A stretch of DNA of 64,000 nucleotides from an uncultured Pelagibacteraceae bacterium (GTDB lineage: Bacteria > Pseudomonadota > Alphaproteobacteria > Pelagibacterales > Pelagibacteraceae): NCBI GenBank assembly GCA_902571975.1, contig CACGED010000001.1:1-64000 (forward strand), given 5' to 3'. Position 1 is the stretch's first letter, and every line of letters starts with the position of its first letter. Shown here piece by piece: positions 1 through 10,425 of the stretch. The notes under the pieces are model-generated. The model saw only the letters and a program-made list of their open reading frames with translations. It was not told the DNA's origin and ran no database searches. The position numbers and the translations under genes are program-made.

Positions 1-2
1 GT

Positions 3-938
3 GTGGATAAAATTGATGCAAATTTTTTTAATAGCAAAGGAGTTAAAAATAATTTTCAAATTAAAAAAAATTCAAATAATTATCAATTTATTGGAAACCA
101 AATCGATGGCGAAAACATAATTGAAAAATTATTGAAAAGCAATAGTGAAACAAAGATTTCAAATTTCTTTGACAATTTAAATACTTCAGTAATATTGAAG
201 TTAGAAAATGTATATTTAGAAAAAGATGAATATCTTAAAAAATTTGTTGGCGAATTTGATATAAAAAATAATAAATTAATTTTAGCTAAAGCCAATGGAG
301 TTTTAAATAAAGAAAATCAATTCTCTTATTCTTATAGAACAACAGCTAAGAATGAAAAAATTACAAATATAATCATTGAAGAACCAAAACCTTTTATAAA
401 CAATTATAAATTTGTAAAAGGTTTTGATGAAGGTGAACTAAAATTAAGTTCGATCAAAATTGAAAATACCTCTAGGTCAAATCTCAAAATTAATAATTTT
501 AAAGTTAAAGAAGTACCAGTTTTAGCAAAAATTCTTACACTTGCATCTTTGCAAGGAATTGCTGATCTTTTGACGGGTGAAGGAATAAGATTTAATGAAT
601 TTGAGATGGATTATAGAACAAAAAACAATCTAACAGAGATAGATGAGATGTATGCAATAGGACCAGCTATTTCAATAATGATGGAGGGTTATATTGAGAA
701 AGACAGGATGACAAGTTTAAGAGGAACCTTAGTGCCTGCAACAACTATTAATAAGACAATAGCCAAAATTCCTTTACTTGGTAACATTTTAGTAGGTAGC
801 AAAACTGGTGAAGGTATATTTGGTGTCAGTTTTAAAATAAAAGGACCACCGAATGATCTAAAAAGTACAGTTAATCCAATAAAAACGTTAACTCCAAGAT
901 TTATTACCAGGACTTTAGAAAATCTTAAAGGTAATTAA
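3..938 (+). CDS. AsmA/YhdP-like protein, C-terminal part (5' end outside the window)
   Basis: ORF open at the window edge; C-terminal pattern (...GPAISIMMEGYIEKDRMTSLRGTLVPATTINKTIAKIPLLGNILVG...GEGIFGVSFKIKGP) resembles AsmA-like/DUF3971 C-termini. Confidence 0.6.
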   Translation: MDKIDANFFNSKGVKNNFQIKKNSNNYQFIGNQIDGENIIEKLLKSNSETKISNFFDNLNTSVILKLENVYLEKDEYLKKFVGEFDIKNNKLILAKANGVLNKENQFSYSYRTTAKNEKITNIIIEEPKPFINNYKFVKGFDEGELKLSSIKIENTSRSNLKINNFKVKEVPVLAKILTLASLQGIADLLTGEGIRFNEFEMDYRTKNNLTEIDEMYAIGPAISIMMEGYIEKDRMTSLRGTLVPATTINKTIAKIPLLGNILVGSKTGEGIFGVSFKIKGPPNDLKSTVNPIKTLTPRFITRTLENLKGN

Positions 939-2158
939 TTTATAATTTTAAAGTGCTTTTTTTTTCCTATAGATAGTTTAATAAAACCTTTATCTGAGAA
1001 TAAATTAGGATCAATTATATATTTTTCATCTAATACATTTTCATTATTTAATTTTATCCCGTTTGACTTAATTAATCTTCTTATTTCTGATTTAGAAATA
1101 TCTTTATTCACAAAAGAAACTAGCTCAACTATATTTTTTGATAAAATATCATTATTGACTTTTATGCCAGGAAGATTTTCTCCTGTAGAATTCTCTTTAA
1201 AAGTATTTTTTGCAAGTTTCTCAGACGTTTCAGCTTCTTTTATTCCATGCAGCATTTCTGTTGCATTATTGGCGAGTAAAATTTTTAGTTCGTTTATATC
1301 CTTATCTTTTTCTTTTTCTATTTTATCTAAAGATAGATCAGTAAACATTTTTAAAAACTTTAATACATCCCTATCATCAGTATTTCTCCAAAACTGCCAA
1401 TAATCATATGGAGATAACATTTCTTTATTTAACCATACTGCACCTTTTTCAGTTTTACCCATTTTAGCACCTGATGCTAATGTTATTAGCGGAGTAGTTA
1501 AGCCAAATGCTTGATTTCCAGATTCTCTTTTAATTAGTTCAACACCATTTACTATATTTCCCCATTGATCAGATCCACCAATTTGTAAATTACATTTGTT
1601 TGATTTATTAAGTTCAAAAAAATCATATGCTTGTAAAATCATATAATTAAATTCCATATAACTTAAAGATTGTTCTCTTTCTAATCTTAATTTAACACTA
1701 TCAAATGTTAACATTTTATTTATTGTAAAATGTTTACCTATGTCTCTTAAAAAATCTATATAATTGAGTTTACTTAACCATTTATAGTTATTCACAAAAA
1801 TTGGTTTTAATTTTGGATTATTTGTTTTAAGAAAAATTTTAAAAACCTTTTTTATATTATTAATATTATTCTCAATTTGCTTTTCAGAAAGGATTTTTCG
1901 AGTTTCCTCTTTACCTGATGGATCTCCTATTCTAGTCGTGCCCCCACCCAAAAGAACAATTGGTCTGTGGCCATACTTTTGTAAAAGTCTAAGGCACATG
2001 ATTTGCAATAAACTCCCAACATGTAAACTTGGAGCTGTACTATCAAATCCAATATAAGCATTTGTGCTTTCTTTATTTAATAGATTTGATAATTCTATTT
2101 CATTGGTGCATTGATAATAGTACCCTCTCTCTTTAAATTCTTTTAAAAAATTATTCAT
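935..2158 (-). CDS. tyrS: Tyrosyl-tRNA synthetase
   Basis: Class I aaRS layout; AYIGFDSTAPSLHVGSLLQIMCLRLLQKYGHRPIVLLGGGTTRIGDPSGKEETR, QIGGSDQWGNIVNG, KMGKTE; C-terminal S4-like domain. Confidence 0.96.
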   Translation of the reverse strand: MNNFLKEFKERGYYYQCTNEIELSNLLNKESTNAYIGFDSTAPSLHVGSLLQIMCLRLLQKYGHRPIVLLGGGTTRIGDPSGKEETRKILSEKQIENNINNIKKVFKIFLKTNNPKLKPIFVNNYKWLSKLNYIDFLRDIGKHFTINKMLTFDSVKLRLEREQSLSYMEFNYMILQAYDFFELNKSNKCNLQIGGSDQWGNIVNGVELIKRESGNQAFGLTTPLITLASGAKMGKTEKGAVWLNKEMLSPYDYWQFWRNTDDRDVLKFLKMFTDLSLDKIEKEKDKDINELKILLANNATEMLHGIKEAETSEKLAKNTFKENSTGENLPGIKVNNDILSKNIVELVSFVNKDISKSEIRRLIKSNGIKLNNENVLDEKYIIDPNLFSDKGFIKLSIGKKKHFKIIN

Positions 2159-2205
2159 AAGTCTATAATCTTACAATATACATATTTTAATAAAAAAAAA
2201 TAAGA

Positions 2206-3300
2206 ATGGAAAAAAACATATCTGCACTTGGATTTATGAGCGGTACCTCTGGTGATGGTGTTGATACTTCCGTCATCAGTTCTAATGGCAAAGACACGAT
2301 TAATATAAAGTATAATAGATTTGATCCTTATCCGACAAGCCTTTCAAATAAAATTCATAGAGTAAAAGAAAGCATATCAGAAATGCAAGACTTGCTAAAA
2401 TATTCTTCTGAAATTGATAAATTAGAGTCAGAAATTACTGATTTTCATATTGATATAGCAATTAAGACAACTAAAGAGGTTGATTATGACCTAATCGGTT
2501 TTCATGGTCACACTATTTATCATAATACAGAGGAAAAAATCTCAAAACAAATTGGACTTGGTGCTAATTTATCAAAATTAACAAACAGTGATGTAGTTTA
2601 TAACTTTAGACAAAATGATATTAAAAATGGAGGTGAGGGCGCACCCTTATCTCCTATTTATCATCTAGCGCTAATAAAATCACTATTTAATGAGAATAAA
2701 GTTAAAATTCCAATTTCAATACTAAATATTGGTGGCATTGCCAATATTACCGAAATCGAGAGAGATTTTAAAATTACTAGTAGAGATATAGGACCTGGAA
2801 ATTGTTTAATAGATAAATGGATAAGAAAAAATTCTGATAAATTTTTTGACGAAAATGGAAATTTGGCTGATAAAGGAAAAACAGATAAATTTATTTTTAA
2901 TCAATATTTAGATAATTACTACTATAGCAAAGTTCACTCTAAAAGATCTCTTGATACAAATGATTTTGATATTTCTTTTGCAAAAGGCCTCTCTTTAGAA
3001 AATGGTGCAACTACAGTTACAGACTTAACTTCTGAATTATTATCTAAAAAAATTGGCATTAATGATATTTACATTTGTGGTGGTGGTAGAAAAAATAAAT
3101 ATTTAATTAACTCCTTAAAAAAAAAAATTAATAATAAATTACATTTAATCGATGACTTAAATATAGATGGTGACTATATAGAGTCACAAGCATTTGCATT
3201 TCTTGCAATTCGATCTTATCTTGGATTACCAATATCATTCCCATCTACAACTAATTGTAAAAAACCTTCGATTGGAGGAACTGTTATAAAAAAATCTTGA
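2206..3300 (+). CDS. anmK: Anhydro-N-acetylmuramic acid kinase
   Basis: GFMSGTSGDGVDTSVI N-terminus, GFHGHTIYH, NIGGIANIT, GPGNCLIDKWI, ICGGGRKN motifs. Confidence 0.94.
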   Translation: MEKNISALGFMSGTSGDGVDTSVISSNGKDTINIKYNRFDPYPTSLSNKIHRVKESISEMQDLLKYSSEIDKLESEITDFHIDIAIKTTKEVDYDLIGFHGHTIYHNTEEKISKQIGLGANLSKLTNSDVVYNFRQNDIKNGGEGAPLSPIYHLALIKSLFNENKVKIPISILNIGGIANITEIERDFKITSRDIGPGNCLIDKWIRKNSDKFFDENGNLADKGKTDKFIFNQYLDNYYYSKVHSKRSLDTNDFDISFAKGLSLENGATTVTDLTSELLSKKIGINDIYICGGGRKNKYLINSLKKKINNKLHLIDDLNIDGDYIESQAFAFLAIRSYLGLPISFPSTTNCKKPSIGGTVIKKS

Positions 3301-3966
3301 CTAATACAGTGCAGTTTCTTTTTTTATATACTTATCTAAATATTTGATTAAATCTAAATCATTTTTAGAAAAAAAATGATTTGCATCCTGTATAGATTCA
3401 AACTCAACTTTAATTCCTTTTTGATCACTTAACCTTTTATTTAATTCAATAATATGTTCTACTGGCACAAGTTCGTCCTTTTTCCCATAAATCATCGCAC
3501 CTGATGTAGGACACGGTGATAAAAATGAAAAGTCATATACATTTGGTTGTGGAGAGACTACAACAAATCTATTAATTTCTGGTCTTCTCATTAGTAATTG
3601 CATTGCAATTAAAGAACCAAAAGAAAATCCTGATACCCAGCATTGAGAATTATCAAAATTTTCTCTCTCAAGCCAATCTAATGCTGCTGCAGCATCAGCT
3701 AGTTCACCTTGTCCATTATCAAACTCCCCATCACTTTTGCCAACCCCTCTAAAATTTACTCTACAAACTGAAAAATCATTATCTACAAAAGTTTGAAATA
3801 TATCGACAACAATTTTGTTATTCATTGTTCCGCCATACTGTGGATGCGGATGCAAAACTAAAGCTATCGGAGAAGTATTTTTTTTACTTTTATAATATTT
3901 CGCTTCAAGCCTACCAGCTGGACCCGGTATAAATATTTCTATAATTTTGTTATCTACTGATGCCAT
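3301..3966 (-). CDS. Alpha/beta hydrolase
   Basis: LHPHPQYGGTMNNKIV, NFRGVGKSDGEFDNGQGE, WVSGFSFGSLIAMQLL nucleophile elbow, DANHFF. Confidence 0.85.
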   Translation of the reverse strand: MASVDNKIIEIFIPGPAGRLEAKYYKSKKNTSPIALVLHPHPQYGGTMNNKIVVDIFQTFVDNDFSVCRVNFRGVGKSDGEFDNGQGELADAAAALDWLERENFDNSQCWVSGFSFGSLIAMQLLMRRPEINRFVVVSPQPNVYDFSFLSPCPTSGAMIYGKKDELVPVEHIIELNKRLSDQKGIKVEFESIQDANHFFSKNDLDLIKYLDKYIKKETALY

Positions 3967-4044
3967 TGATTATTAATCTCAAAAAAAAATAAGGTTTTTT
4001 CTATCAAAATTGAGTGACAAAATGCAAGTTTTTAAATGCTAATT

Positions 4045-4069
4045 AATCTTGACTAAAATAGTCGGGTAT
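4045..4069 (+). promoter_or_regulatory. IscR type-1-like operator overlapping the probable iscR-suf promoter
   Basis: AATCTTGACTAAAATAGTCGGGTAT agrees with the E. coli type-1 IscR consensus ATASYYGACTRWWWYAGTCRRSTAT at 23 of 25 positions by eye; overlaps a TTGACT -35-like box with a TATAAG -10-like box 16 nt downstream, upstream of iscR. Confidence 0.8.
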
Positions 4070-4096
4070 ATATAAGTCGCTCAAATTGCGGAAAAT

Positions 4097-4519
4097 ATGA
4101 AATTATCAAGTAAAGGTAGATACGCTGTTATGGCTCTAGCGGATCTAGCAAAATTTAACTTAAACGAGCCAGTATCATTAAGAGATATATCTCTAAGGCA
4201 AGGAATATCTCTCGTATATTTAGAACAATTATTTTCAAAGTTAAAAAAAAATCAAATAGTTACAAGTGTAAGAGGAAATAAAGGTGGCTATGTTTTATCA
4301 AAGCAAGCTTCAGAAATTAAAATTTCAGACGTATTTATAGCAGTGGATGAAAAAATAAAAACAGTTGGTTGTGAGAAACATTCTGATAATGGTTGTAATG
4401 GTAAGTCTTCGAAATGTATCACTCATGATTTATGGGATGAGCTAGAAGATTACATAAACATTTTTTTCCAGCAAAAAACATTAAGTGATTTAGTTAATAG
4501 AGGAAATTTTAATGGATAA
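4097..4519 (+). CDS. iscR: Rrf2-family transcriptional regulator, IscR-like
   Basis: [18 protein letters not shown] wHTH start; C-x8-C-x6-C-x2-H cluster ([20 protein letters not shown]) consistent with [2Fe-2S] ligation; first gene of a suf operon. Confidence 0.9.
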   Translation: MKLSSKGRYAVMALADLAKFNLNEPVSLRDISLRQGISLVYLEQLFSKLKKNQIVTSVRGNKGGYVLSKQASEIKISDVFIAVDEKIKTVGCEKHSDNGCNGKSSKCITHDLWDELEDYINIFFQQKTLSDLVNRGNFNG

Positions 4520-5954
4520 TAGACAGAAAGAAATTGATAATTTAAAAGATTATAAATACGGTTTTACAACTGATATTGAAAACACAAGAGCCCCTAAGGG
4601 ATTAAATGAAGATATAATTAGATTTATATCTAATATTAAAAAAGAGCCTCAATGGATGCTTGATTTTAGATTAAAAGCATTTGAAAGATTTAAACAGCTA
4701 AAAGAACCAGATTGGCAAAAACCAAAATATCCAAAAATAGATTATCAAGATCTATATTATTATTCGGCACCTAAAAGTATGAAAGATAAACCAAAAAATT
4801 TAGATGACTTAGACCCTAAACTTTTGGAAACTTATAAAAAATTAGGTATTCCACTTCAAGAGCAGAAAAGACTCAATGGTATAGCAGTTGATGCAGTTTT
4901 TGACTCTGTGTCTGTTGCAACTACGTTCAGAGAAGAACTAACAAAGCAAGGAATTATTTTTTGTCCAATATCAGAAGCAATACAAAATCATCCTGAATTA
5001 GTTAAAAAATATTTAGGTTCAGTGATCCCACTCACTGACCATTTCTTTGCAACTCTAAACTCTGCAGTTTTTACTGATGGCTCGTTTGCATATATACCTG
5101 AAGGTGTGCGATGCCCAATGGAGCTTTCAACATACTTTAGAATTAACGCTTCTAACACAGGACAATTTGAAAGAACATTAATTGTTGCTGATAAGGGAAG
5201 TTATGTAAGTTATTTAGAAGGTTGCACTGCTCCAATGCGAGACGAAAATCAGTTACATGCTGCAAATGTTGAATTAGTTGCGTTAGATGATGCAGAAATA
5301 AAATATTCTACAGTTCAGAATTGGTATCCTGGTGATAAAGATGGAAAAGGTGGGATTTATAATTTTGTTACAAAGCGTGGATTGTGCAAAGGAAAGAACT
5401 CTAAGATTTCTTGGACTCAAGTTGAAACTGGTTCAGCTATCACTTGGAAATACCCAAGCTGTATTTTAAAAGGTGATAACTCCGTTGGAGAATTTTATTC
5501 AATTGCTATTACAAATAATCATCAAAAAGCAGATACTGGAACTAAAATGATTCATTTAGGAAAAAACACTAAAAGTAAAATAATATCAAAGGGTATTAGC
5601 GCTGGTCGCTCAGATATGACCTACAGAGGGTTAGTTGATATCTCATCAAAAGCCACAAATTCCAATAATTATACCCAATGCGACTCATTATTAATGGGTA
5701 ACAAATGTGGGGCACATACAGTTCCGTATATAAAAAATAAAAATTCAGAGTCCAATATTGCTCATGAAGCAACAACATCAAAAATTAGCGAGGAGCAATT
5801 ACATTACTGTCAACAGAGAGGCCTGAGTGCTGAAGAGGCAGTAGGATTAATTGTTAATGGATTTTGTAAAGAGGTATTACAACAATTACCAATGGAATTT
5901 GCTGTTGAGGCTCAAAAATTAGTTGGTATCAGCCTAGAAGGTAGTGTTGGCTAA
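4512..5954 (+). CDS. sufB: Fe-S cluster assembly protein SufB
   Basis: [62 protein letters not shown]-type SufB core; operon context. Confidence 0.97.
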   Translation: MDNRQKEIDNLKDYKYGFTTDIENTRAPKGLNEDIIRFISNIKKEPQWMLDFRLKAFERFKQLKEPDWQKPKYPKIDYQDLYYYSAPKSMKDKPKNLDDLDPKLLETYKKLGIPLQEQKRLNGIAVDAVFDSVSVATTFREELTKQGIIFCPISEAIQNHPELVKKYLGSVIPLTDHFFATLNSAVFTDGSFAYIPEGVRCPMELSTYFRINASNTGQFERTLIVADKGSYVSYLEGCTAPMRDENQLHAANVELVALDDAEIKYSTVQNWYPGDKDGKGGIYNFVTKRGLCKGKNSKISWTQVETGSAITWKYPSCILKGDNSVGEFYSIAITNNHQKADTGTKMIHLGKNTKSKIISKGISAGRSDMTYRGLVDISSKATNSNNYTQCDSLLMGNKCGAHTVPYIKNKNSESNIAHEATTSKISEEQLHYCQQRGLSAEEAVGLIVNGFCKEVLQQLPMEFAVEAQKLVGISLEGSVG

Positions 5955-6688
5955 TGCTTAAAATAAATAAATTAAATGCAAAAATTGATAGCAAAGAAAT
6001 TCTGAGGGAATTTTCTTTAAATATAAATCCAGGAGAGGTACATGCTATAATGGGTCCAAATGGATCTGGTAAAAGTACATTATCAAATATTTTGTCAGGC
6101 AAAAAAGGATACGATGTTTCAGGAGAAATACTTTTTGAGGAAAAAGATTTGTTTGAACTTGAAACGGAAGAAAGAGCTCATAGAGGTATTTTTCTAGCCT
6201 TTCAATATCCATTAGAAATTCCAGGTGTTAATACAAATATATTTCTAAAGACTTCATTAAATGCTGTCAGAAAAGCAAGGGGTGAGAAAGAGCTTGATGC
6301 TATAGAATTTTTAAAACTAGTTAAGGAAAAATCGAAAGAACTAAAATTTGATGAAGAAAAATTAAATAGACAACTAAATGTTGGTTTTTCAGGTGGGGAG
6401 AAAAAGAAAAATGAAATTCTGCAAATGTCGTTATTAGCTCCAAAACTATCAATTTTAGATGAAACAGATTCAGGTCTAGATATTGATGCATTAAGAATTG
6501 TAGCTGATGGAGTTAATACATTAAGGGATAATAAAAACTCATTTTTAATAATCACACATTACCAAAGATTACTTGATTATATTAAACCAGATTTTGTTCA
6601 TGTTTTAATTGATGGAAAAATTGTTAAATCAGGTGGGGCAGAATTAGCTTTGGAATTAGAAAAAAAGGGGTATGAAAATTTTCATTAG
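5954..6688 (+). CDS. sufC: Fe-S cluster assembly ATPase SufC
   Basis: Walker [25 protein letters not shown] signature, [21 protein letters not shown]. Confidence 0.97.
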   Translation: MLKINKLNAKIDSKEILREFSLNINPGEVHAIMGPNGSGKSTLSNILSGKKGYDVSGEILFEEKDLFELETEERAHRGIFLAFQYPLEIPGVNTNIFLKTSLNAVRKARGEKELDAIEFLKLVKEKSKELKFDEEKLNRQLNVGFSGGEKKKNEILQMSLLAPKLSILDETDSGLDIDALRIVADGVNTLRDNKNSFLIITHYQRLLDYIKPDFVHVLIDGKIVKSGGAELALELEKKGYENFH

Positions 6689-7936
6689 ATGAAAGAGCAA
6701 TTACAAAAAGATTTTGATAATACAATTAGAAATTTGACTTTATCTCAAAAAGATATTGAAATTAAAAAATTTTATTTAGATAATTTTATAAATAAAGGTT
6801 TTCCAAACAGACGAGAAGAAGACTGGAAATTTTCTGATCTTAACCAAATAATAAAAAAAAATATCGGAGAGCTAAGTTTTTATAGTGACTATACATCCAC
6901 AAATAAAGTTGATACTTCTGCATTCGTAGACGGTCTAGAGCATAATAAAATAGTATTTATCAATGGTAGAATAGAAAAAATTGATTTTGATTACGAAAAA
7001 AAAGACCAAATAGAGATAATTGACCAGTCAGAAACTATTAATAAATTTAATAATAATAGTTCTTTATCTGATTTAAATAGTGCCTTTACCAACAAGTCTT
7101 TTAAAATAGTGGTTAAAGAGGGTTATCAATTAACAAAGCCTCTTATTATCTACCATACGACTAACTCTAAAATATGGTCTAAAAATATTAATTTAAGATT
7201 AAATTTTGAATTATACAAGAATAGTTCATTAAGATTAATTGATTTGTTTAGGGATACTTCAGAAAAAAATTTTCTAAATATTTTTTATAACTTTGATTTA
7301 AAAGAAAATTCTATTTTAAAAAATTACAAAGTAGATAAATTTGAAAACAAAAATATTAAGTATTCCTTCAATAATATTGAGCAAGATAAAAATAGTATTT
7401 CAGAAACATTTATTTTATCTTCAGGATCAAATTTTTGTAAGAATGAAATTAATTGTAACTTAAATGGAGAATATTCATCAGCATTTGTAAATGGTATTTT
7501 CTCTATAAATAATAATAAACATCATGAAATCAGAACAATAATAAATCACTTAACTGAAAATACAAAAAGCTATCAACTTATAAAAAGTGTTTTAGAAGAT
7601 AGTTCTAGAGCAGTATATCAAGGAAAAATATTTGTTAACTCTAAAGCCCAAAAAACAGATGGTTATCAACTGAGTAAAGCAATATTGTTAAATAAGGAAT
7701 CTGAATTTAATGCTAAGCCTGAGTTAGAAATTTATGCTGATGACGTAAAATGTTCACACGGTTCTGCATCAGGTAGTCTTAATGAGGACTCGATATTTTA
7801 TTTGATGTCTAGAGGATTAAATTATCAACAGGCGAGAGAACTTTTGATAAACGGTTTTTTGTTAGATGTTGTTGAAAAAATTACCGACCCTGAAGTAAAA
7901 AACTTAATTAAAAATATGATCGGAATTAAGGAATGA
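6689..7936 (+). CDS. sufD: Fe-S cluster assembly protein SufD
   Basis: GFPNRREEDWKFSDL N-term; C-terminal VYQGKIFVNSKAQKTDGYQLSKAILLN...CSHGSASGSLNEDSIFYLMSRGL. Confidence 0.95.
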   Translation: MKEQLQKDFDNTIRNLTLSQKDIEIKKFYLDNFINKGFPNRREEDWKFSDLNQIIKKNIGELSFYSDYTSTNKVDTSAFVDGLEHNKIVFINGRIEKIDFDYEKKDQIEIIDQSETINKFNNNSSLSDLNSAFTNKSFKIVVKEGYQLTKPLIIYHTTNSKIWSKNINLRLNFELYKNSSLRLIDLFRDTSEKNFLNIFYNFDLKENSILKNYKVDKFENKNIKYSFNNIEQDKNSISETFILSSGSNFCKNEINCNLNGEYSSAFVNGIFSINNNKHHEIRTIINHLTENTKSYQLIKSVLEDSSRAVYQGKIFVNSKAQKTDGYQLSKAILLNKESEFNAKPELEIYADDVKCSHGSASGSLNEDSIFYLMSRGLNYQQARELLINGFLLDVVEKITDPEVKNLIKNMIGIKE

Positions 7937-9153
7937 AAATTGAAAATATAAAAGATGAGTTTCCCATTTTTGATGAAAAAATTCAAAATAATGATTTAGT
8001 CTATTTAGATAGCGCCAACTCATCACAAAAACCAAAAGTTGTAGCTGATAAAATAAATGAATTTTATACTAAACAATTTTCAAATGTTGGAAGAAGTGTT
8101 CATTATTTAGCTGTTGCAGCAACCAACTTATATGAAAATACAAGATCCTCTGTGCAAAAATATATTAATGCTAAAGATAAAAACGAAATAGTCTTTACTA
8201 AAGGAGCAACTGAAGCATTAAATTTGGTAGCCAATACTCTAGGGCAAAAATATTTGAATGAGGGTGATGAAATTTTAATTACAGAGCTTGAACATCATTC
8301 AAATTATGTGCCTTGGCATTTCTTAAGAAAATCAAAAAATATTAAAATTAATTTTGCAGAGGTGAATAAAGATGGAGATATTTCTTTAGAAGATATTGAA
8401 AAAAAAATTACCTCTAAGACTAAAGTAATTGCAATTACTCATTTATCTAATGTTACAGGAGCGATTTTGCCTGTTAAAGAAATAACAGATCTTGCCCACT
8501 CAAAAGGAATAATAGTTGTCATTGATGGTTGTCAGGGAGCTCCTCATCTTAAATTAGATATGCAAGATTTAGATTGTGATTTTTATGCAATATCATGCCA
8601 TAAAATGTATGGGCCTACTGGACTAGGTGTTTTGTATGGTAAAAAGAAGTGGTTAGAGGAACTGCCACCTTACCAAGGTGGAGGCGGAATGATTAGAGAA
8701 GTCAAAAAAGATAAAATATCTTATGGAGATTTACCTAATAAATATGAAGCTGGCACTATGGCTACGGCACAGGTCATTGCGTTTGACGAGTCAATAAAAT
8801 TTATGGAAAGTGTTGGAATAGAGAATATCATGAAACATGAAGCTGATTTAGTTGAATATGGTCAAGAGTTATTACAAAAAAATAATTCTGTTAAATTGAT
8901 TGGTAGTCCAAAAAATAAAGGTGGAGTTCTATCTTTTACGTTAGAAGGTGTTCACCCACACGACATTGCAACAATACTAGATGAAGATGGTGTCGCAATA
9001 AGAGCAGGCCATCATTGTTGCCAGATATTACATGATAAATTAAATATACCTGCTAGCGCAAGAGCGTCGGTTGGAATTTATAATACTAAAGATGATTTAG
9101 ACAAATTAAACGACTCTATTAATAACTGTAAAAAAATATTTAATTTAAAATGA
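7933..9153 (+). CDS. sufS: Cysteine desulfurase SufS
   Basis: YLDSANSSQKP, HHSNYVPWHFL, SCHKMYGPTGLGVLYGK PLP-lysine region, RAGHHCCQ active-site Cys. Confidence 0.97.
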   Translation: MKIENIKDEFPIFDEKIQNNDLVYLDSANSSQKPKVVADKINEFYTKQFSNVGRSVHYLAVAATNLYENTRSSVQKYINAKDKNEIVFTKGATEALNLVANTLGQKYLNEGDEILITELEHHSNYVPWHFLRKSKNIKINFAEVNKDGDISLEDIEKKITSKTKVIAITHLSNVTGAILPVKEITDLAHSKGIIVVIDGCQGAPHLKLDMQDLDCDFYAISCHKMYGPTGLGVLYGKKKWLEELPPYQGGGGMIREVKKDKISYGDLPNKYEAGTMATAQVIAFDESIKFMESVGIENIMKHEADLVEYGQELLQKNNSVKLIGSPKNKGGVLSFTLEGVHPHDIATILDEDGVAIRAGHHCCQILHDKLNIPASARASVGIYNTKDDLDKLNDSINNCKKIFNLK

Positions 9154-9614
9154 ACTTAAAAGAACTTTATCAAGAAATTATTTTAGAACATGGAAAAAAT
9201 CCAAGGAACCTTGGCAAAACACATGAGTTTAATAAAGATGCCAAAGGTCATAATCCATTATGTGGAGACAATGTTCATGTTTATCTTAAATTAAACGGAC
9301 AAAAAATAGTCGAGGATATTTCATTTGAGGGAAGTGGATGCGCTATTTCAATGGCATCAGCTTCGATCATGACTGATTTAATTAAAGGTAAAAATGAACA
9401 TGAAGCTAAAGAGATAGTTGAAGATTTTTTAGGAATGATAAAAGAAAATCCAGAGTTAAAATCAGAATACTTGAAAGAAGATGAAAAAACTAAATTAATG
9501 TGCCTATCTGGTGTTAAACAATATCCAATGAGAGTTAAGTGTGCAACACTATCATGGCATACTTTTATATCTGCAATAGATAACTCAGAAGTGACAACTA
9601 ATACTGAGTCGTAA
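9150..9614 (+). CDS. sufU: SufU-type iron-sulfur scaffold/sulfurtransferase
   Basis: NPLCGDNVHVYLKL, GSGCAISMASAS, LSGVKQYPMRVKCATLSWHT; SufU-type insertion and three Cys conserved. Confidence 0.92.
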   Translation: MNLKELYQEIILEHGKNPRNLGKTHEFNKDAKGHNPLCGDNVHVYLKLNGQKIVEDISFEGSGCAISMASASIMTDLIKGKNEHEAKEIVEDFLGMIKENPELKSEYLKEDEKTKLMCLSGVKQYPMRVKCATLSWHTFISAIDNSEVTTNTES

Positions 9615-9618
9615 CTTT

Positions 9619-9915
9619 ATGGAATTAAAAGAAAAAGTAATTGAAGAAATTAAAAAAATTTATGATCCAGAAATACCTGTAAATATTTATGAACTTGGAT
9701 TAATATATGATATTGCCGTAGATAAAAAAAATATTAGTGTAAAAATGACACTTACCACTCCAAATTGCCCAGTAGCTGAAAGTTTGCCTAAAGAAGTTAA
9801 AGATAGTATTATGCAATTAGAAGAAGTTGACAAAGTAGATTTAGATTTAGTTTGGGAACCACCATGGGATAAATCTATGATGTCAGAGGCAGCAAAATTG
9901 GAATTAAATTTATGA
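9619..9915 (+). CDS. DUF59/MIP18-family SufT-like protein
   Basis: YDPEIPVNIYELGLIYDI...MTLTTPNCPVAESLP...DLVWEPPWDKSMMSEAAKLEL. Confidence 0.92.
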   Translation: MELKEKVIEEIKKIYDPEIPVNIYELGLIYDIAVDKKNISVKMTLTTPNCPVAESLPKEVKDSIMQLEEVDKVDLDLVWEPPWDKSMMSEAAKLELNL

Positions 9916-10247
9916 CGAAACAAGTTATATCATTAAGCGATCAAGCAGCAGTGAGGATAAAAGAAATTATGTCTTCTGCTGAAAATGACTCTATTGGAGT
10001 TAGAGTTGGAGTAAAATCAGGCGGATGCGCAGGAATGTCTTATATTATGGAATACACAAAAGAGATTAATCCTAATGACGAGGTTATTGAAGATAAGGGA
10101 GTAAAAGTATTCATTGATCCAGCAGCAGTAATGTATCTTTTTGGAACTGAAATGGATTATAAAAAAGAGCAATTTTCTTCTCAATTTGTATTTAATAATC
10201 CAAATGAAACTGAAAGATGTGGCTGCGGAGAGTCTTTTAAAATTTAA
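9912..10247 (+). CDS. sufA: A-type iron-sulfur carrier (HesB/IscA/SufA family)
   Basis: GVRVGVKSGGCAGMSYIMEY and C-terminal ERCGCGESF. Confidence 0.93.
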   Translation: MTKQVISLSDQAAVRIKEIMSSAENDSIGVRVGVKSGGCAGMSYIMEYTKEINPNDEVIEDKGVKVFIDPAAVMYLFGTEMDYKKEQFSSQFVFNNPNETERCGCGESFKI

Positions 10248-10385
10248 TTATTGGTAATAAGAAATAAACCAATATTGGCCTCTTTTATTCATAGAGTAAG
10301 TTTTATTTTTTCTACGCTTAGGCTTTCTAATTTCAGGTCTATTATAACCAATAATATTCTTAATTGTTGATATGAGCTTGGTCAT
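10248..10385 (-). CDS. Small basic 45-aa ORF, unknown (below the supplied ORF-track size limit)
   Basis: Manual translation: MTKLISTIKNIIGYNRPEIRKPKRRKNKTYSMNKRGQYWFISYYQ*; stop codon directly abuts the sufA stop; fills the sufA-glnA spacer; composition looks protein-like but no homology test was possible. Confidence 0.4.
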   Translation of the reverse strand: MTKLISTIKNIIGYNRPEIRKPKRRKNKTYSMNKRGQYWFISYYQ

Positions 10386-10425
10386 ACCTTTTAATAACAA
10401 AATTGAATGAAATTAGAATTCTAAT

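Noticed and set aside
83-295. Minus-strand ORF of 70 aa inside the AsmA-like gene
   Set aside because: Antisense shadow ORF in AT-rich coding DNA with low-complexity F/S/N/L composition; no recognisable motif.
6202-6555. 117-aa minus-strand ORF inside sufC
   Set aside because: Fully antisense to a well-supported ABC ATPase; Ser/Phe-rich composition typical of reverse-strand translation of Lys/Glu-rich genes.
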